From positions 7,815,845-7,879,844 of the forward strand of contig OZ020524.1 in the NCBI GenBank assembly GCA_963971425.1: a DNA stretch of 64,000 nucleotides, given 5' to 3'. A program made the position numbers and the translations under genes. This document shows, piece by piece, positions 13,581 to 25,859 of this stretch. The stretch's first letter is position 1, and every line of letters starts with the position of its first letter. The notes beneath the pieces are model-generated. The model did not search any database. It was not told the DNA's origin and worked only from the letters and a program-made list of their open reading frames with translations. The DNA comes from Bryoerythrophyllum caledonicum. Its lineage: Eukaryota; Streptophyta; Bryopsida; Pottiales; Pottiaceae.

Positions 13581-14419
13581 TCAATACTCGGTTTTAGCTC
13601 GGATATCAGTTCTTTTGTTTATTTTCTATTTTTCTATTTTATTTTATCTTTTCTTTTTCTCCATCTTATTTTTTTTCATATAAAATTAAACTCCTATTCT
13701 TTTGAATAAGAATTTATGTCTCTAACAAACACTAAACTAAAAAAAGTAACCTAAACAATTAGAAGGAAAAACTACAATTAATCTATCCATCTAAGGAAAA
13801 AATTGACTAGCTAATTTAGCCCAAGTGGTGATTTGGATCCTTTTCTTGGAGATTCCTCCCGGACATTCTTTTTAGGTTTTACCGGGCATTAAACTTGGTT
13901 GTTTTGAGGTCCGATTTTATTACCATTATAACACTAATTAACTAATTAAGCATTCTCTTACTTTCACTAATTGCTATACAATCTACTTCAAATTTCAAGT
14001 GATAGCAAAGTCATGGGTGTAGTTCCCATTATGTAACTCCGACCAATTAAGATTGAATGTTTTGCACGCATTCTAATAGAAATAGGTTCGAATTGCCTTA
14101 TGGTCCACTTATTATTATAATACACTATGTAGTCAACTACATACTTTAGAGTCGACAACTTGGAAGTTCCGCTCCAATCTCTTCAGTACTCCACAAGTCT
14201 TCAAAACCCTGCGCTAATCCTCGCGGATCCAAGAGAAGCAATGTTGATCTCGGCTCAAGCACGGGGACCCACATGGTTGATATCCAATCAGCCACTTGCC
14301 TGTGGCCAATACCCTCCTCGACCATTTCAGGTGTCGACCCGGATGCAACATGGACATCCATTAGTCCTTGAACCTTGTCCACCCCCCTTGGAGATCCGAG
14401 GAGGTTCATGTTAGGGTTG
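13581..14419. other. Non-coding stretch
   Basis: T-rich then mixed sequence. I see no gene, terminal repeat or recognisable element. Confidence 0.4.
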
Positions 14420-14960
14420 TCATACTAGGCAAACGTCTGGTTCCCCTATCTGTCCGATTCGCTCGTCTGATAGAGGTTTTGCCCATCCGATACAGTCAAC
14501 ATAGAGTTGACTTATTGGCAAGGTAAAATACAGGCGACATGGTGGCCACGTTGGCACCATATCACTGCCACACATGATAGGGACATAATTAGTAGAGGCG
14601 CGGACTTAAGGAAATGGACATGCAGTGCGGAGAAGTACCCGCCCCTATCCGATAAAGGCGCGGACGTCATCGCCCTTGCCCGAAAAAGGGCGGGGACATC
14701 AGCATCCATGCCCGGGCAAGGGCGATGACGTCCTGGCCCCTGCCTAGTATGGACGGAGATGTCATTGCCCTTGCCCGGGCAAGTGCGGGGACATCATTAT
14801 CCATGCTCGAACTCCCGGATGGGCAGGGACGTCCTCGCCACTACCCCGGGAACATCCCCGCCACTGCCCGGGGGACGTCCTTGCCCTTGTCAAGACTCAA
14901 GATCAACCACGCAAGCAAAGCGGAGGTGGGGAGAAGGCGCGGACTTCATCGATTCACATA
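14420..14960 (+). repeat. GC-rich GGGACGTC-type repeat, copy 1
   Basis: The copy opens with a GGGTTGTCATA block, then a GTTGACT block, then a CCACGTTGG block, then an array of GCGGGGACGTC / GCCCTTGCCCG words. The same order of blocks occurs at 15330-15600 and, inverted, at 16905-17330. The array part contains many short self-complementary words such as TTGCCCGGGCAAG. No protein family is recognisable in any frame. Confidence 0.6.
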
Positions 14961-15329
14961 GTGCTCAAGTGATACAATTCCCATGAAGGAAAGAAGAAAT
15001 GGCGTATAACATATTAATATAGTATTGGAAATTATACATGTTGAAAATTGAATACATGAGACGTTTGGCAATTGCCAAGTACACATACCCTTCTACAAAG
15101 ATGCTGTACCATCTACTTAACCACCACGTGCTAAACTTCTAAAACAAAAAACAAAAATTTACCTTCGGTAACAACATTCAGGCATAATCTAGTTGTAGGG
15201 GGGACTCGTCAGTGTGTTTATAACATCTAACACAGACAACCGTTCACGCACACCTTCTTTCCGGAGGCTTTACCAATTTCAGCTTTAGGTTCACATATTG
15301 CTCCGTGTTTTTCTTGGTGATATATTGTG

Positions 15330-15600
15330 AGTCCCATTCTTCCAGGGTTGTCATATCAAACAGATATCCGATGTGCCCGTCCGCCCCCCCTCCCGCCCCG
15401 TCCAATAAAGGTCCGGGCCTGCCCAATAGGGTCAAACGTAGTTGACTCTCTTGAGAGGTTAAAAACCATCGACATGGCTTATCCTACATTTATCTGTTTG
15501 CCACGTTGGTGCCACTTGGCTCCCACGGAGGATGCAAGGCGGGGACATTAAGTGATCAGGGCGGAGACGTTAAATGATCTGGGCGGGGATGTTAGTTGTG
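15330..15600 (+). repeat. GC-rich GGGACGTC-type repeat, copy 2
   Basis: It shares with copy 1 the order GGGTTGTCATA, GTTGACTC, GCCACGTTGGTGCCA, then GGGCGGAGACGTTAA-type words. It is shorter than copy 1. It is followed at 15605-15680 by three loose copies of a CATCTTACATACAATTTACA word. Confidence 0.55.
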
Positions 15601-16325
15601 CAAAGCATCTTACATACAATTTACACATGTACAATTGCATCTTACATACAATTTACATCTTACACACAATTTATATCATATTCAATTGCCATGAGGGGAA
15701 ATACGAGATGATGTATAATAGTATATCAACTATTGTATACGTCGGTTTATTCATATAAGAAAATGGACTGCATTGTCAAGTACACGTACTCTGTTCTAAG
15801 GATGATTTACCTTTCGGATAAGCTCTAGATGCTAGAGCTCAAAAAACAAAAATTGGATCACAAAAAACAAAAAACAAAAACCAAAGTCTATGTACAAAAA
15901 CAACATGATGGCAAGGTCCAACGGTGGGGAGCCTTTGTCAATAAATCTACGACCTTAGACATAGACGCTATGTCTTGCACATCTCCATTTTGGAGGCTAT
16001 CCAATTTCACCATTAGGTCCAACTAATTTTTGGGAAAATTTGATAATTAATTTTTGGAGAAATTCCCCTACATGGAGGTCTACTTTGTACATGATTAATT
16101 CAAAATGGAGGGTGTCCAAATTTCTTGGAAAATATATTTTTGTCTAAGGTGATATCCATGTCATGCCAAGGTCATACTCATGTAATATCTATGTGATACT
16201 TGTGTAATATTTAGGTGATATCCATTGTGGTCAAACCACTGTGCAAGGAAAAAATAATTACTTTGACACAAGACTCTTGAACTAGACCTCGAGGTACGGT
16301 ATGGAGGGTGTCCAAATTTTTGGAA

Positions 16326-16469
16326 TTTTTTTTTGTCCAAGGTGATATCCATGTGTATTTTTTGTCCAAGGTGATACTCATATGTATTTTTTGGCCAAGG
16401 TGATACCTATATGTATTTTTTGGCCAAGGTGATACCCATATGTATTTTTTGGCCAAGGTGATACCTTTA
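16326..16469. repeat. 29-bp minisatellite, four full copies
   Basis: The unit TGTATTTTTTGGCCAAGGTG plus ATACCCATA repeats at 16354, 16383, 16412 and 16441, preceded by a partial unit. GTGATAYC words also occur as looser repeats at 16148-16222 and near 46800-46870, so the word is part of a dispersed repeat. Confidence 0.85.
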
Positions 16470-16479
16470 AATCTAATGG

Positions 16480-16765
16480 GGGGGGGAAGGAAGTAAGTAA
16501 TGGGAATGAAAGACAATTATTTAAATATACATAGTATGGAGATAGAATGAAGGGGGAAGTGTTAGTGAAAGACGATAAAATAATTAATTCTCGTGGGGGT
16601 TGGAGGGTGTAAGGAATTAGAATGAAAGACATTTATTTAAATAAGCATGATATGGAGGTAGAAGGAAGGGGGAAGTGGTATATAATGAAGGTTTGGAGGT
16701 TGAGGGAAGGGGGAAGTGGTGTACATGATGAAGGTTTGGAGGTTGAGGGAAGAGAGAACTGGTGG
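16480..16765. repeat. Purine-rich local duplications
   Basis: Two diverged copies of a segment containing GAATGAAAGACA, TTATTTAAATA and GGAGATAGAATGAAGGGGG occur about 120 bp apart. They are followed by two copies of GGTTTGGAGGTTGAGGGAAG spaced about 43 bp. The plus strand is strongly purine-rich. Confidence 0.6.
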
Positions 16766-16904
16766 TGGGAGAGAACAAAATAATCAAATCTGATGGGACG
16801 GGAATGTCAAGATCTTATCGGACCTATAAATAAGAACCAGTTGTCATTAATGGTTCCCTAGTCTTTGGGAGAGAGGAATAACCTTAGCAAGGCCATTTCC
16901 AAGC

Positions 16905-17330
16905 TTTGCAAGCGTTGAGGATGGGACTCCCTTCAACGGGTAAAGTCCCCGCCCTACGTCCTTGCCCTGCTCAATGATGTCCCCGCCCTGTCCGATGACG
17001 TCTCCGCCTTAAACGGAGACATCCACGCCCCGACAATAACGTCGGCGCCCAAGCCAGAGACGTCCGCACCCCGATGCTAACGTCCGCGCTTTGTTGGAGG
17101 TGTCCACGGTGGACTTCAGTCCAACGTGGAACAACATGTCACATACTAACGTGTCATTTATAGCCAACTATTTCACCCTTGAACAAATTACTATGTATAC
17201 AACGAACAATTTGTCCAATCTGTCCGCATGTCTGGTTCGATTCGTCCGTCCAATTTGCGCGCCGGATGACCATGTTGTGTCCGTTATGACAACCCTAGAT
17301 CACGTCGACCTCACAATCTCTAGAGGTGGC
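16905..17330 (-). repeat. GC-rich GGGACGTC-type repeat, copy 3 (inverted)
   Basis: Read on the minus strand, this segment has the same block order as copies 1 and 2: an AGGGTTGTCATA block, a CCACGTTGG-like block, then GGACGT / GGCGGGGAC words. The opposite orientation to copies 1 and 2 suggests mobile or recombining units. The open plus-strand frame at 17091-17474 lies across it and has no recognisable family. Confidence 0.5.
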
Positions 17331-17715
17331 GTTACGTGTTGCCCCTTGTCGGATGATGGTCGTTGCATATCGGCTTCATTGCTCTTAGACAGTCATTTCA
17401 TCATGCCGAATAATAGCGGCGTTTGGGCATTTCTGCAAATAAACACCATTACATGTGCCAAAAATAGCCGCTAAAGAAATCGACAATATCGGATGTCCTT
17501 TGGATAATTTTGTTTAGAATAGCCAAAACGTCGATGGACAAAATTTAACTTCATGCCATGCTTGGCAGACACGGGAACATGTTGAGTCTTGGATCCGGGG
17601 TGATAATAAAGCGGCTGGCAATGTTGGCTAGTGGTTGATAGATATTGCAATCGACTTCTAAAATTGGCTCATTAAACGGTGCCTAGAAGGTCGCGGAAGA
17701 ATATAGTATTGAAGT

Positions 17716-18556
17716 TTGAGCTTTAAACTTCTTCTACCCCAGATATTGAATGCGGGCTTAATTGCTCACCTACGTACTAGTCTACAAAAGTTAAACACAT
17801 ACTTGGAGTCTAAAGTTGTTCAGCTCTTCTCACAAATTAACGCCATGGAATCGATTAGCGCTCGATCCCACAAAACCGGCTCTACAGTAGAAGGAAATGA
17901 TTCATCCTGGCATATAGTGTCCCTCAATGATGTGTTTGGCCCATTTAATCCGGTAGAGGAGTCGGACAACAAACCAGACGAGCTCGTTGAACATGTCATT
18001 GAAATTCTAGTAGATATGGACAGGGCTCAAGTTATTTCAACAAAGGAGCATGCTAAGCCTACATTGGTACTACAACCTGACATTCCAACGTTGAAGGATA
18101 TTCGTATTCGTTTCTCAAGGGTAAGGCTTGGAACGTCATGGTTCTAACCCATCACACGGAACATATGAACACCGGCACATTGCCAAATCGATAGGACCTC
18201 AACGCTTAGGCAAATTGCCATGGCGTGGATGTACTCCGACTACCATAGTGCAATATAATTTGTACGTGGAAACGTTGAAAATTGAGTGGCCTATTCGTTA
18301 TAAAAGGCTGACAGTTGAATTAGATGAGGCAGGGAAAAAATTTATAAGCACTTGGGATATCTGCTCCATTCAATTCAGTGCAGCATATGTTTATTACCGT
18401 GGCATATTTTACTTCAAGAAATACGTCCAACCACTATCATTGCTCTCTAAAATTAGGTCGTTGACTCTCTACAAATGCAATTTTGGTCTATTGATGCAGT
18501 CCGAGCACGGGCCACTATCGTCAGAGTTTGAGTCCGACTCTTCTTCCCCACTATAG
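17716..18556 (+). CDS. Two overlapping unknown reading frames
   Basis: I do not recognise this. The first frame (17716-18147) includes MESISARSHKTGS and a Glu/Asp-rich block (VEESDNKPDELVEHVIEILVDMD). The second (18128-18556, +1 relative to the first) has WDICSIQFSAAYVYYRGIFYF and ends in an acidic Ser-rich tail. The overlap contains TCAAGG followed by GTAAGG, a fair splice donor, so one split gene is possible, but no acceptor restores the second frame cleanly. A frameshifted pseudogene is an equal alternative. No ATG begins the first frame until about residue 44. Confidence 0.25.
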
Positions 18557-18779
18557 GAGGTCAATAAGAAATCTACCAAGGTTTAAAAGGGTCATTTTGT
18601 GCAGTCCTCGAATAAGGGATGTTGCAAAATTTTCCACAAAAATAGATGACAAATATTTCCAAGTTTAGAACATATATTTAGACAAATCAAATCTAATTAT
18701 CCAATTTTACACATCCATTTCATAAATTTTGACCTTACAAAATTTGGCATTTTCTCAACTGCTCACCACTCACGTACTC

Positions 18780-19435
18780 TTGTTGCTGGAGGCAGTCCCA
18801 TGGCCAAAAATTTCACTAAGCCACACCTCTTCCTCCCACACTTTCATCTCTCTCATACCACCCTCTCCTTGCCCTTGCTGCGGACCTCGAACTAAACCCT
18901 CTAGAATAGATCCTTCAACCAGATAATATTCTACACTTCCTTCCCTCCCACCGATAAAGGACACATGCAAGCAGAGGCAGTCTAATGGCCCAAAAACACA
19001 CATGCTATCCAATAGCACCATGGTGCACCTTTGGCTCCTCTCTACAAACTGGCCCAAATAAGTTCTTAAATAAAATCTCATGGAACTATGCAATCAGTTA
19101 CTTCCACATCCACACGCATGGTGCAACCAACCCAACACTAAAACCCCCAGCAAGCTACAGTCCAATCCAACATATTCACTCCCATCCAAGCCTCTCCTCT
19201 CCCTTGCTCCTGGGCCCAGACCGCACCCTCTAGAATTGATCTGTTAACCAGATAATACTTTATCCCTCTCTCCCTCCCACCAATGAGACGCATGCAAGCA
19301 GAGGCAGTCCAATGGCCAAAAAACACACATGCTATACAGTCGCACCTTGGTGTTGAGGTACACTCTTGGCTCCTCTCTATAAACTGGCCCCAAGAAGTTG
19401 AATAAAACAAGCTCATGGAACGATGCAACCATATA
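18780..19435. repeat. Diverged tandem duplication, offset about 330 bp
   Basis: Two copies share, in order, CCCTCTAGAATNGATC, AACCAGATAATA, CCCTCCCACC, CATGCAAGCAGAGGCAGTC, AATGGCC, AAAACACACATGCTAT, TTGGCTCCTCTCTA, AAACTGGCCC and CTCATGGAAC. The offset between matching words is about 329 bp, with small indels. Both strands have open frames in each copy, but I see no protein family. Confidence 0.75.
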
Positions 19436-21924
19436 TTATAACCTCATTACTGCATTACATATCCGTTGAGGCTCCTCAACGGATTAGCTGCCGGACCATC
19501 AACTTTTCCAGTTGTTCTCTATCAACAACAACCCTGTGTGAGCACAAATGGTTCTATAACACCCACGACCTCTTCCTTTTCATTCTTTGTTACTATCTTT
19601 GGTCTCCATGTGCGAACTTGTTGCTCCGTGCCACCGTCATTTCCTACCTACTCATTTTTTAAAACCTTCTTCTTGGTTTTCCAAGTACAAACGCATTCAG
19701 GTGGAGGTACTGCGTTGCATGGCAGTGGCACAAACCTCTGGCTGTGAAAGGGGCATAATTATGAGAAGCCATCGCTAGAGGGCTTCACTGCCATTTTCAG
19801 AATGCAGAAATATTATCAACATATGATCAACTTGTGATTGATTGCTGTAACTTGTAGTAAGGTAAGTGTGTTAACCTTTGTGGACAGATTCATTCGTTCT
19901 ATTTAACAATATACTTAATGTTTTCGGTATTCATTGCACATGATCAAATTTTTTGTTTCCATTTGTGAAGATTTATGACTAGTAGAAACAGTTCCAGTAT
20001 TAAAGACCAAGCTCAAAAGTGTCAGTTATGTACGCACTTACTTTTGTAGAAGTCTCGAGCAATAATGTAGTGGATTGCAAAGACTAACATGAAGTTCACT
20101 TCACATTCCAGATGGGAACTTCGTGCTAGAGCTTCCTGATTGTGATTTTGGTGTCTCGCACATAATAACTACGTTCGACAGCGGTTGTTGAGAATCTATT
20201 GATGAATGTCTAGTGGGCTTAAATTCTCACCGCAGATAGTCACCGAGAAAGCTGCAGCATACCTTAAATCATAATCGAAGTCGTTCAATTGATGCACTAG
20301 AGATCTGTATGGGCAGCTGGGAATCTGGGACTGCGATTCATGATAATTTTCCACTAACAAAGATTTGAGAAATTTCTTTGTGTTAAACTCTAAGAGATAA
20401 ATCTCTGAAATAGGATCAAGGAGTAGACATACCTCACAAGATGAAACTCTGTCCGTTGGATCTACTGCAACTAAGAGAAATAACAGACCGATTACTAGGT
20501 AACCCTATTCCTCTCGTGACACTATTAAAACTCGAGTTGAAGCATCAGGCAAGGGTCTGAAAGGCTACAGCGTGGACTGTATCAGGCACATTGATTGTAC
20601 CTCGCCAGTTAAAACCAACCCTAGCGATTTGGCCAGCACATAACAAAGGTGAAAACCGGGGACTTTCGTACTACATTGAACACCATACATGTCGCATTCA
20701 GAGAAGAGCCCCAATAACGAATGCATTACACTTGAAGCATCAGCCAGGATTCAAGACATCAGCTTAAAAACCAGATGCATTGTACTACAACCACATAGCT
20801 AGATACAACATCACAAGGATATTATAAAAAAAAAGAGTATTGCAAACTCCTCGCCCTCTAAACAAACAGAGTTTGCAATCTCAACAATTGACGTCACAAC
20901 AATACACATGCAAAAACGCACCATACATAGACCACATTCACCTGCCGGCGAGTCTACGTACACAATCTTCCCTAGCGAGTGTTAGATATATCATGATAAT
21001 TCGTACATACATGAGCAAGTAGACAAGCATGATCCTAGGCATAATCCTTGACACCACTTTCCACTCCAGTCATGTTCCATCATTCCCGCGACAAGACTCG
21101 ACGAGCTTGCAAGTTACCTAAATGGACGATTCAACAGTCTCCACGACGTTCATCCGAAGGCGAAATGGATGCGCAGGTAGCGTGGGCAACGCCTCACTTT
21201 TAAAACTGTACACCGTGTTCACGAGCAGCTTCTACCAAGTCCGCATGAGTACGGAGCAAACTGGTTTCTACCTACTCCTCAAGGCAAGTCCTATCCAAGC
21301 AGAAGGTTCCCGAATCTTGCAGTCGACATTACCTAGGGCGAGACCGAGATTTGTACCGTAGTACGGGGGCATGGAATCTTTTTTGCTGAAGATCCTATTG
21401 GCCTTTGCTTGCACGCAAGCAGGGCGTGTGTGAGCAAAGGCCAACAGGAACTTATCCTACTAGACTTATTCGTCGGACCAAGTCGTGGATTCTTCAACAG
21501 AACGTGATAGGGAAGAGGTATCTTGTTCATGTGCCATTTCTATCTTCAGTAGCGCAGCGCGTGGTGGAGCTGAAGCGTGCGCCCACCACGCTCCTGTACC
21601 AAGCCGAATTGTGCGTGCAGCCGAATTCAGCAAGCGAACTCAAGCCGTGGGAGCGAGTGGGGCGTCGATCTGGTGGACGGCCTTGGTTGTCCGATCTGGC
21701 GTGAGAAGTGGGCCACTGGCCTGCCAAGGGGGATGAAGGGGGGGCTTGGGAGGAAGACTTGGCCCCAGTCTTCCCTAGAATCTCGTCCCTCCTCTCGCGC
21801 GCTCACTCATGTCGTCACTCTAAAAATTTCACACATCTACGCTACAGTGCCAACATACATGTATGCGCGAAGTATATCCTTCACCATGTATGTATCACTG
21901 CACTTAAGGAGATAGACACCAGAT
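19436..21924. other. Intergenic DNA with one hairpin, no supported gene
   Basis: No coding region is supported. An imperfect hairpin lies at 21398-21444: TTGGCCTTTGCTTGCACGC faces GCGTGTGTGAGCAAAGGCC across a short loop. The 21.5-21.8 kb part is GC-rich with several overlapping frames but no family motif. Confidence 0.4.
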
Positions 21925-22500
21925 TTTGAAATTGCTCCTGGCCGAGAGCACCGAAAGGAGTGTCATGAATCAGCCTCGTGCTTTCAATGCAGGGGTGCAA
22001 TTATCACGAGAGAACACAGACTATTCAGCCCGCATTTCAGATTCTGAAAGCTAGAGTGAAGCTATTCACTTTAGATTGGCAGTTCCTCTTCGAACTTTTG
22101 AAATGCAATGTATTATTTACCCATTTTGAAACCAGGAAAGTACTCTCATTTTGACATGCATAAAATTGGAAAATAACGAATTGATCTTCATTAGGAAACC
22201 ATAATCAGATTCTGAAACTGCTCATGAAAAGCACTGAAATGAGTGACATGAGTACTCCCACCATCAAGTTCTGGATCCACTGCTTCAATGCAAGGTTGCA
22301 ATTATCATGAGAGAATCTCAGCCACTCAGCCTGAAATTCAGGTTCTGCAAGCGATGGAGTCATTGCGTCTCCTACAGAATTGGCAGTTCCTACGAACTGA
22401 ACATGAATGCGTGGTCTATTTGGAAACGCGGAATCTCATTTTGGCATACAAACAAATCATGGAGATTCAATTTGGCAGGGGTATCTTCATGCAATGGAAG
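21925..22500 (+). repeat. Diverged tandem duplication, unit about 290 bp
   Basis: The first copy (from about 21928) and the second (from about 22208) share AGATTNTGAAANTGCTC, GCACNGAAANGAGTG, CTTCAATGCANGG, TGCAATTATCANGAGAGAA, CAGATTCTG/CAGGTTCTG and GATTGGCAGTTCCT / AATTGGCAGTTCCT. The second copy holds an open frame (22288-22656) that I do not recognise and do not call as a gene. Confidence 0.65.
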
Positions 22501-23090
22501 TCTACTGTTTCAGGTAAATTGCAACTTGTGGGTCCTAATCTTGCAATCAAACTCAATCGTCCGACCAATCCGTCCAGCTCTCAATCATTGCAAAGTCCAA
22601 GTTTTTGTGCTACAACCGGCGGATATGTCCAGCGGATGGGCCGGCGGGTGTCCTGAGCTACTCGTTGGAGCATTTGGGTTGCGGATTGTTTGAGTGCAAA
22701 TGATACAATTTCAGATGTTGCAGAAGTCGAGGCGGGGATTGTCGCAGAAGCTGCAGGGAGGCGATGTTTCCTGACCCACAGAGGCAACTGTGGCGATGTC
22801 CTCATCTAGAGACGAACATTCCTACTTATAATAATTAGGCGAGGTTGGAATTTCGATGATGAGAGTGGGCGACTGTGCGCAGTAACGACAAAGGACGAAG
22901 ACTAGGGGTCAAGTTCCCCTGCTCAAGTTAAGTCCCCACAGTGGTGACCCCTGGCTGGCCGGCTCCAGCTCGGACCTAACTTGCAGTGGTCGAGGAGGTT
23001 GCCCTATAGTTCCCTCGATTACGGCGACACGATTCGACAGTTGGGTCGCTCAACGCATAATATGAGTCGCAGATAGGACGAATCGGAACT

Positions 23091-23096
23091 TATAAA
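23091..23096 (+). promoter_or_regulatory. Candidate TATA box of nicotianamine synthase
   Basis: TATAAA in the context AACTTATAAACTTA lies 185 bp upstream of the NAS start codon, which is a plausible distance for a plant core promoter plus 5' leader. No other strong TATA-like word is closer. Position is the only support. Confidence 0.4.
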
Positions 23097-23280
23097 CTTA
23101 GCCAATCCCGCACATATCTCTCCTCTGCGCAAGCTTCCCACTCGCTGTGCACACGCCGAGCCTGTGTGAAGTGTGCAGGACAGTCCTCGAGTACTACGAG
23201 TTCCGTTCCGACAACGTCTGACTCGATATTCATTGCTGCAAAAGACTTCCTACTAGCCTGATTGATCACATTGACCCATC

Positions 23281-24359
23281 ATGCCGACTCTAGACACGTC
23301 CATTACGAAATCTGCATGCTCGTTCCTCTCAAACTGTCTGCCACTGATCCCCTCCACGTGCCCATCCAACTGCCCGGACGCGGCGACTACTGCCACAGCG
23401 AGCGCGCACATCCGCGAGATCCTGTCGCTGTACAGACAGCTCGCCGGGTTCGCGTCTCTGGAGCCACGCGACGAAGTGAATGCCGCGTTCGGGAGCCTGG
23501 TGGAATTGTGCATCACCACGCTTTCGGATGACGCCATAGTCAGCAAGGTTCGTCTGGTCAGCTCGTACATTCTTGAATCTAGAGGGTGTCTGTGTCGAAG
23601 AAAAGTAATGTCCACAGCTCGCGAATCGAGCTGACGATACTGATGATTCATTGGTTGCAGATTCTCAAAGACCCGCGGATATCCTCCATCACGCCGCATC
23701 TAAGGACGCTGTGTTCGGAGGGCGAATGTGCGCTGGAATCGCACTGGACCAAGCAGCTCCTGCTGTCGCCGGCGTCGGACACGACGATTAACCCGCTCTC
23801 GCTGTTTCCATACTATAAAAACTACCTGGACCTGTCGCGGCTGGAGCTCAACGCGCTGCTAGCGATCACGCCACACGCGCCTGCCTCGATCGCGTTCCTA
23901 GGTTCCGGACCGCTGCCGCTGACGTCCATCAGCCTGGCGTCGCTGCTGCACCCGACCACGCCCAACCTGCGCATCCTCAACATCGACCACGACGCGGCCG
24001 CTATCGACGTCTCGGCGCGCCTGTGCGCCACGCTGCCGGGCCCGCAAAGCGCGGTGCAGGAGTTCCGGTGCGCGTCTGCCACAGATGTTGACACCGATTT
24101 GGCCGCGTTTGACGTCGTGTATGTCGCGGCATTGGTGGGTATGAGCACGGCCCAGAAGGAGGGCGTCGTGCGCAGCGTGGTGCGCAAAATGAAGCGCGAC
24201 GCGCTCGTCGTGCTGCGCAGCGCACACTCGCTGCGCGGGCTACTGTACCCCGTCGTGGACGTCGCGGGCCTGGAAAGGGTCGGATTGAAGGTGGAGGTTG
24301 TCGTACACCCGTGGAATCGCGTCGTCAATAGCGTGATTGTTGCTAGAGTAGTTGGGTAG
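23281..24359 (+). CDS. NAS: Nicotianamine synthase, two exons
   Basis: The enzyme joins three S-adenosyl-methionine molecules to make nicotianamine, a chelator for iron, zinc and copper. Exons are 23281-23547 and 23661-24359, split in phase 0 after Lys89 (CAGCAAG/GTTCGT, acceptor GGTTGCAG). The product is 321 aa, the usual family length. Family blocks appear in order: IREILSLYRQL, a Leu/Ser/Asp block near residue 80, PYYKNYLDLSRLEL, IAFLGSGPLPLTSISLA (Rossmann-like SAM region), LNIDHDAAAIDVSARL, FDVVYVAALVGMS, VLRSAHSLRGLLYPVVD and HPWNRVVNSVIVAR. The second exon has high GC at third positions, unlike its AT-rich flanks. Flowering-plant NAS genes are typically intronless, so the intron is notable. 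The first ATG is used because it is the only one that gives a family-like N terminus. The family assignment is firm. Confidence 0.95.
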
Positions 24360-25339
24360 AGTACCACAAATTGGTAATGCCTCAGACAAGATACTCATAC
24401 CAGCTTGCGACATCTCGGTTACACAATAATCACAGAGCAAGTAGTTTGAGGTAGCAATTGATCCTCACAATTCAAGCAATCTTGACCCATGAGGTAGCAC
24501 ACCTCAGAAATTAGGGCATGGTGGTGCGTTCCTAGGTACAAGCCGAGAGATGAACTTTCTTCGGCAAAGTACTGTTAAATGTCTGGTTTTGGGGGTAATT
24601 TGCGGCCGAAAGTTTTGGTGGGGTGTTGGTGGCACTGCCTCGAAGTTCACAGGTCGAAGTTGGTAGGTCTTGTTAGAATCAGGCGACGGTGGTTGATCCT
24701 GCTGCCTGCCTTGTGGGCCTTGCTCGCGTCTCTCTTCTGACTGCCATGGTTTTTCAGGTCCGAGATACCTGGGTTTCTTGGAATATGAATCCTCAGATTG
24801 ATTCTTGGCGATTCCATGTCTGAATGTGGATTGCCAATTTGCTGTAGTTTCACATATGTTAGTTCTTCTGAATGCATCGCCAAGTTCCGTTTTGGAACGG
24901 AGACGTTGGTCCTTGTTCAGAAGGAATCACCTCAAAATGACAATTGTTTTCCCTTCGAGGTTGAATGAAAGGGGCATTGTTAACCCTGTAAGGCCGATCA
25001 ACCTTACAGAAACTAACATATCTGAAACTACTGGGTCGTTTTGGGACAAAAACCATTACAGAAATTGCTACATGCCACCTCAAAGGAAAAAATAGACCAT
25101 GACTTGGAGGTGGATGAAGATGGGAGACCGTCGTCACAGTGATTTCCGTGAAATGAGTTGCATGGTCTAGAACACTCGTAGATCCTCGTAGGCCGAAAAA
25201 GCTCATCAGTCTGAAAGGGTCATGCCTGATTTTGAGCCTGAACTTGACAACAATGTTCATTTAACTTCATTTAGTGTGTGCAAATATGTCCGATCAACTA
25301 AAACTTTGGTTTTATGTGTTTCAGAGTCAATTTAAAGAA
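24360..25339. other. 3' flank of NAS, no further gene
   Basis: This holds the presumed NAS 3' UTR and mixed sequence. The overlapping frames on both strands have no family motif. I see no obvious terminal repeat. Confidence 0.4.
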
Positions 25340-25590
25340 CAGGATCTACAATGACTTGGTGTTCAATTAACACCGGTAGACAACACAAGATTCAAAGTAT
25401 CAATTGACTTGGACTCACCGATTATGGTAGGGTGGCTTGGAGCAAAGTTGTGGCGGTCAACTCAAAGCGTACAAGGGTTGAAGCTTCCACCCGTTTTGAT
25501 GGCAATTAGGGTCGTTTTGAGGTTATGTATAGAAGATAAGGTGACCTTGTGACTTGGAGTAGACGGATCCATTAATTGGGTTGTCTTGTC
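25340..25590 (+). pseudogene. LINE-type retrotransposon 3' coding fragment
   Basis: Translated on the plus strand, this gives NDLVFN, then in another frame DYGRVAW, then VNSKRTRVEASTRFDGN, GRFEV and GDLVTWS. The same string of motifs, less broken, occurs at about 56310-56535 (NQHSWNV, DYGRVAW, THFDANRGCFEAV, ELVTW), downstream of a zf-RVT-like region. It is therefore the 3' tail of a decayed non-LTR element. Stops and frameshifts make it non-functional. Confidence 0.55.
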
Positions 25591-25859
25591 TCTTGTGTGG
25601 ATGGTTGTGGCGCATGTTGCTCTCTTTGTGGTTCTCTTTCTTTGCAATTAAACTTCAATTACTTTGTGCCAAAATAGTCTAAATTTGTGTTGATGAGGTG
25701 ATGCATGTGTAGAATAAACCTGAACTCCAGGTGAGCAAACCAATTATCAAGCTCATCGGTGCTAGTAGATTTAAATTATGAAATATCTTGATATCGTTCC
25801 AATGAATTGAAGTTGAGACTCTTTCATGTTTCAAGTTGCCTTTGCAATTACTTAACCCA

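Noticed and set aside
21398..21444. Hairpin as a possible microRNA precursor
   Set aside because: The stem is short and contains mismatches near the loop. Without small-RNA data it cannot be told from chance.
23822..24367. Long minus-strand frames opposite nicotianamine synthase
   Set aside because: They are shadows of the GC-rich NAS exon and show no family motif.
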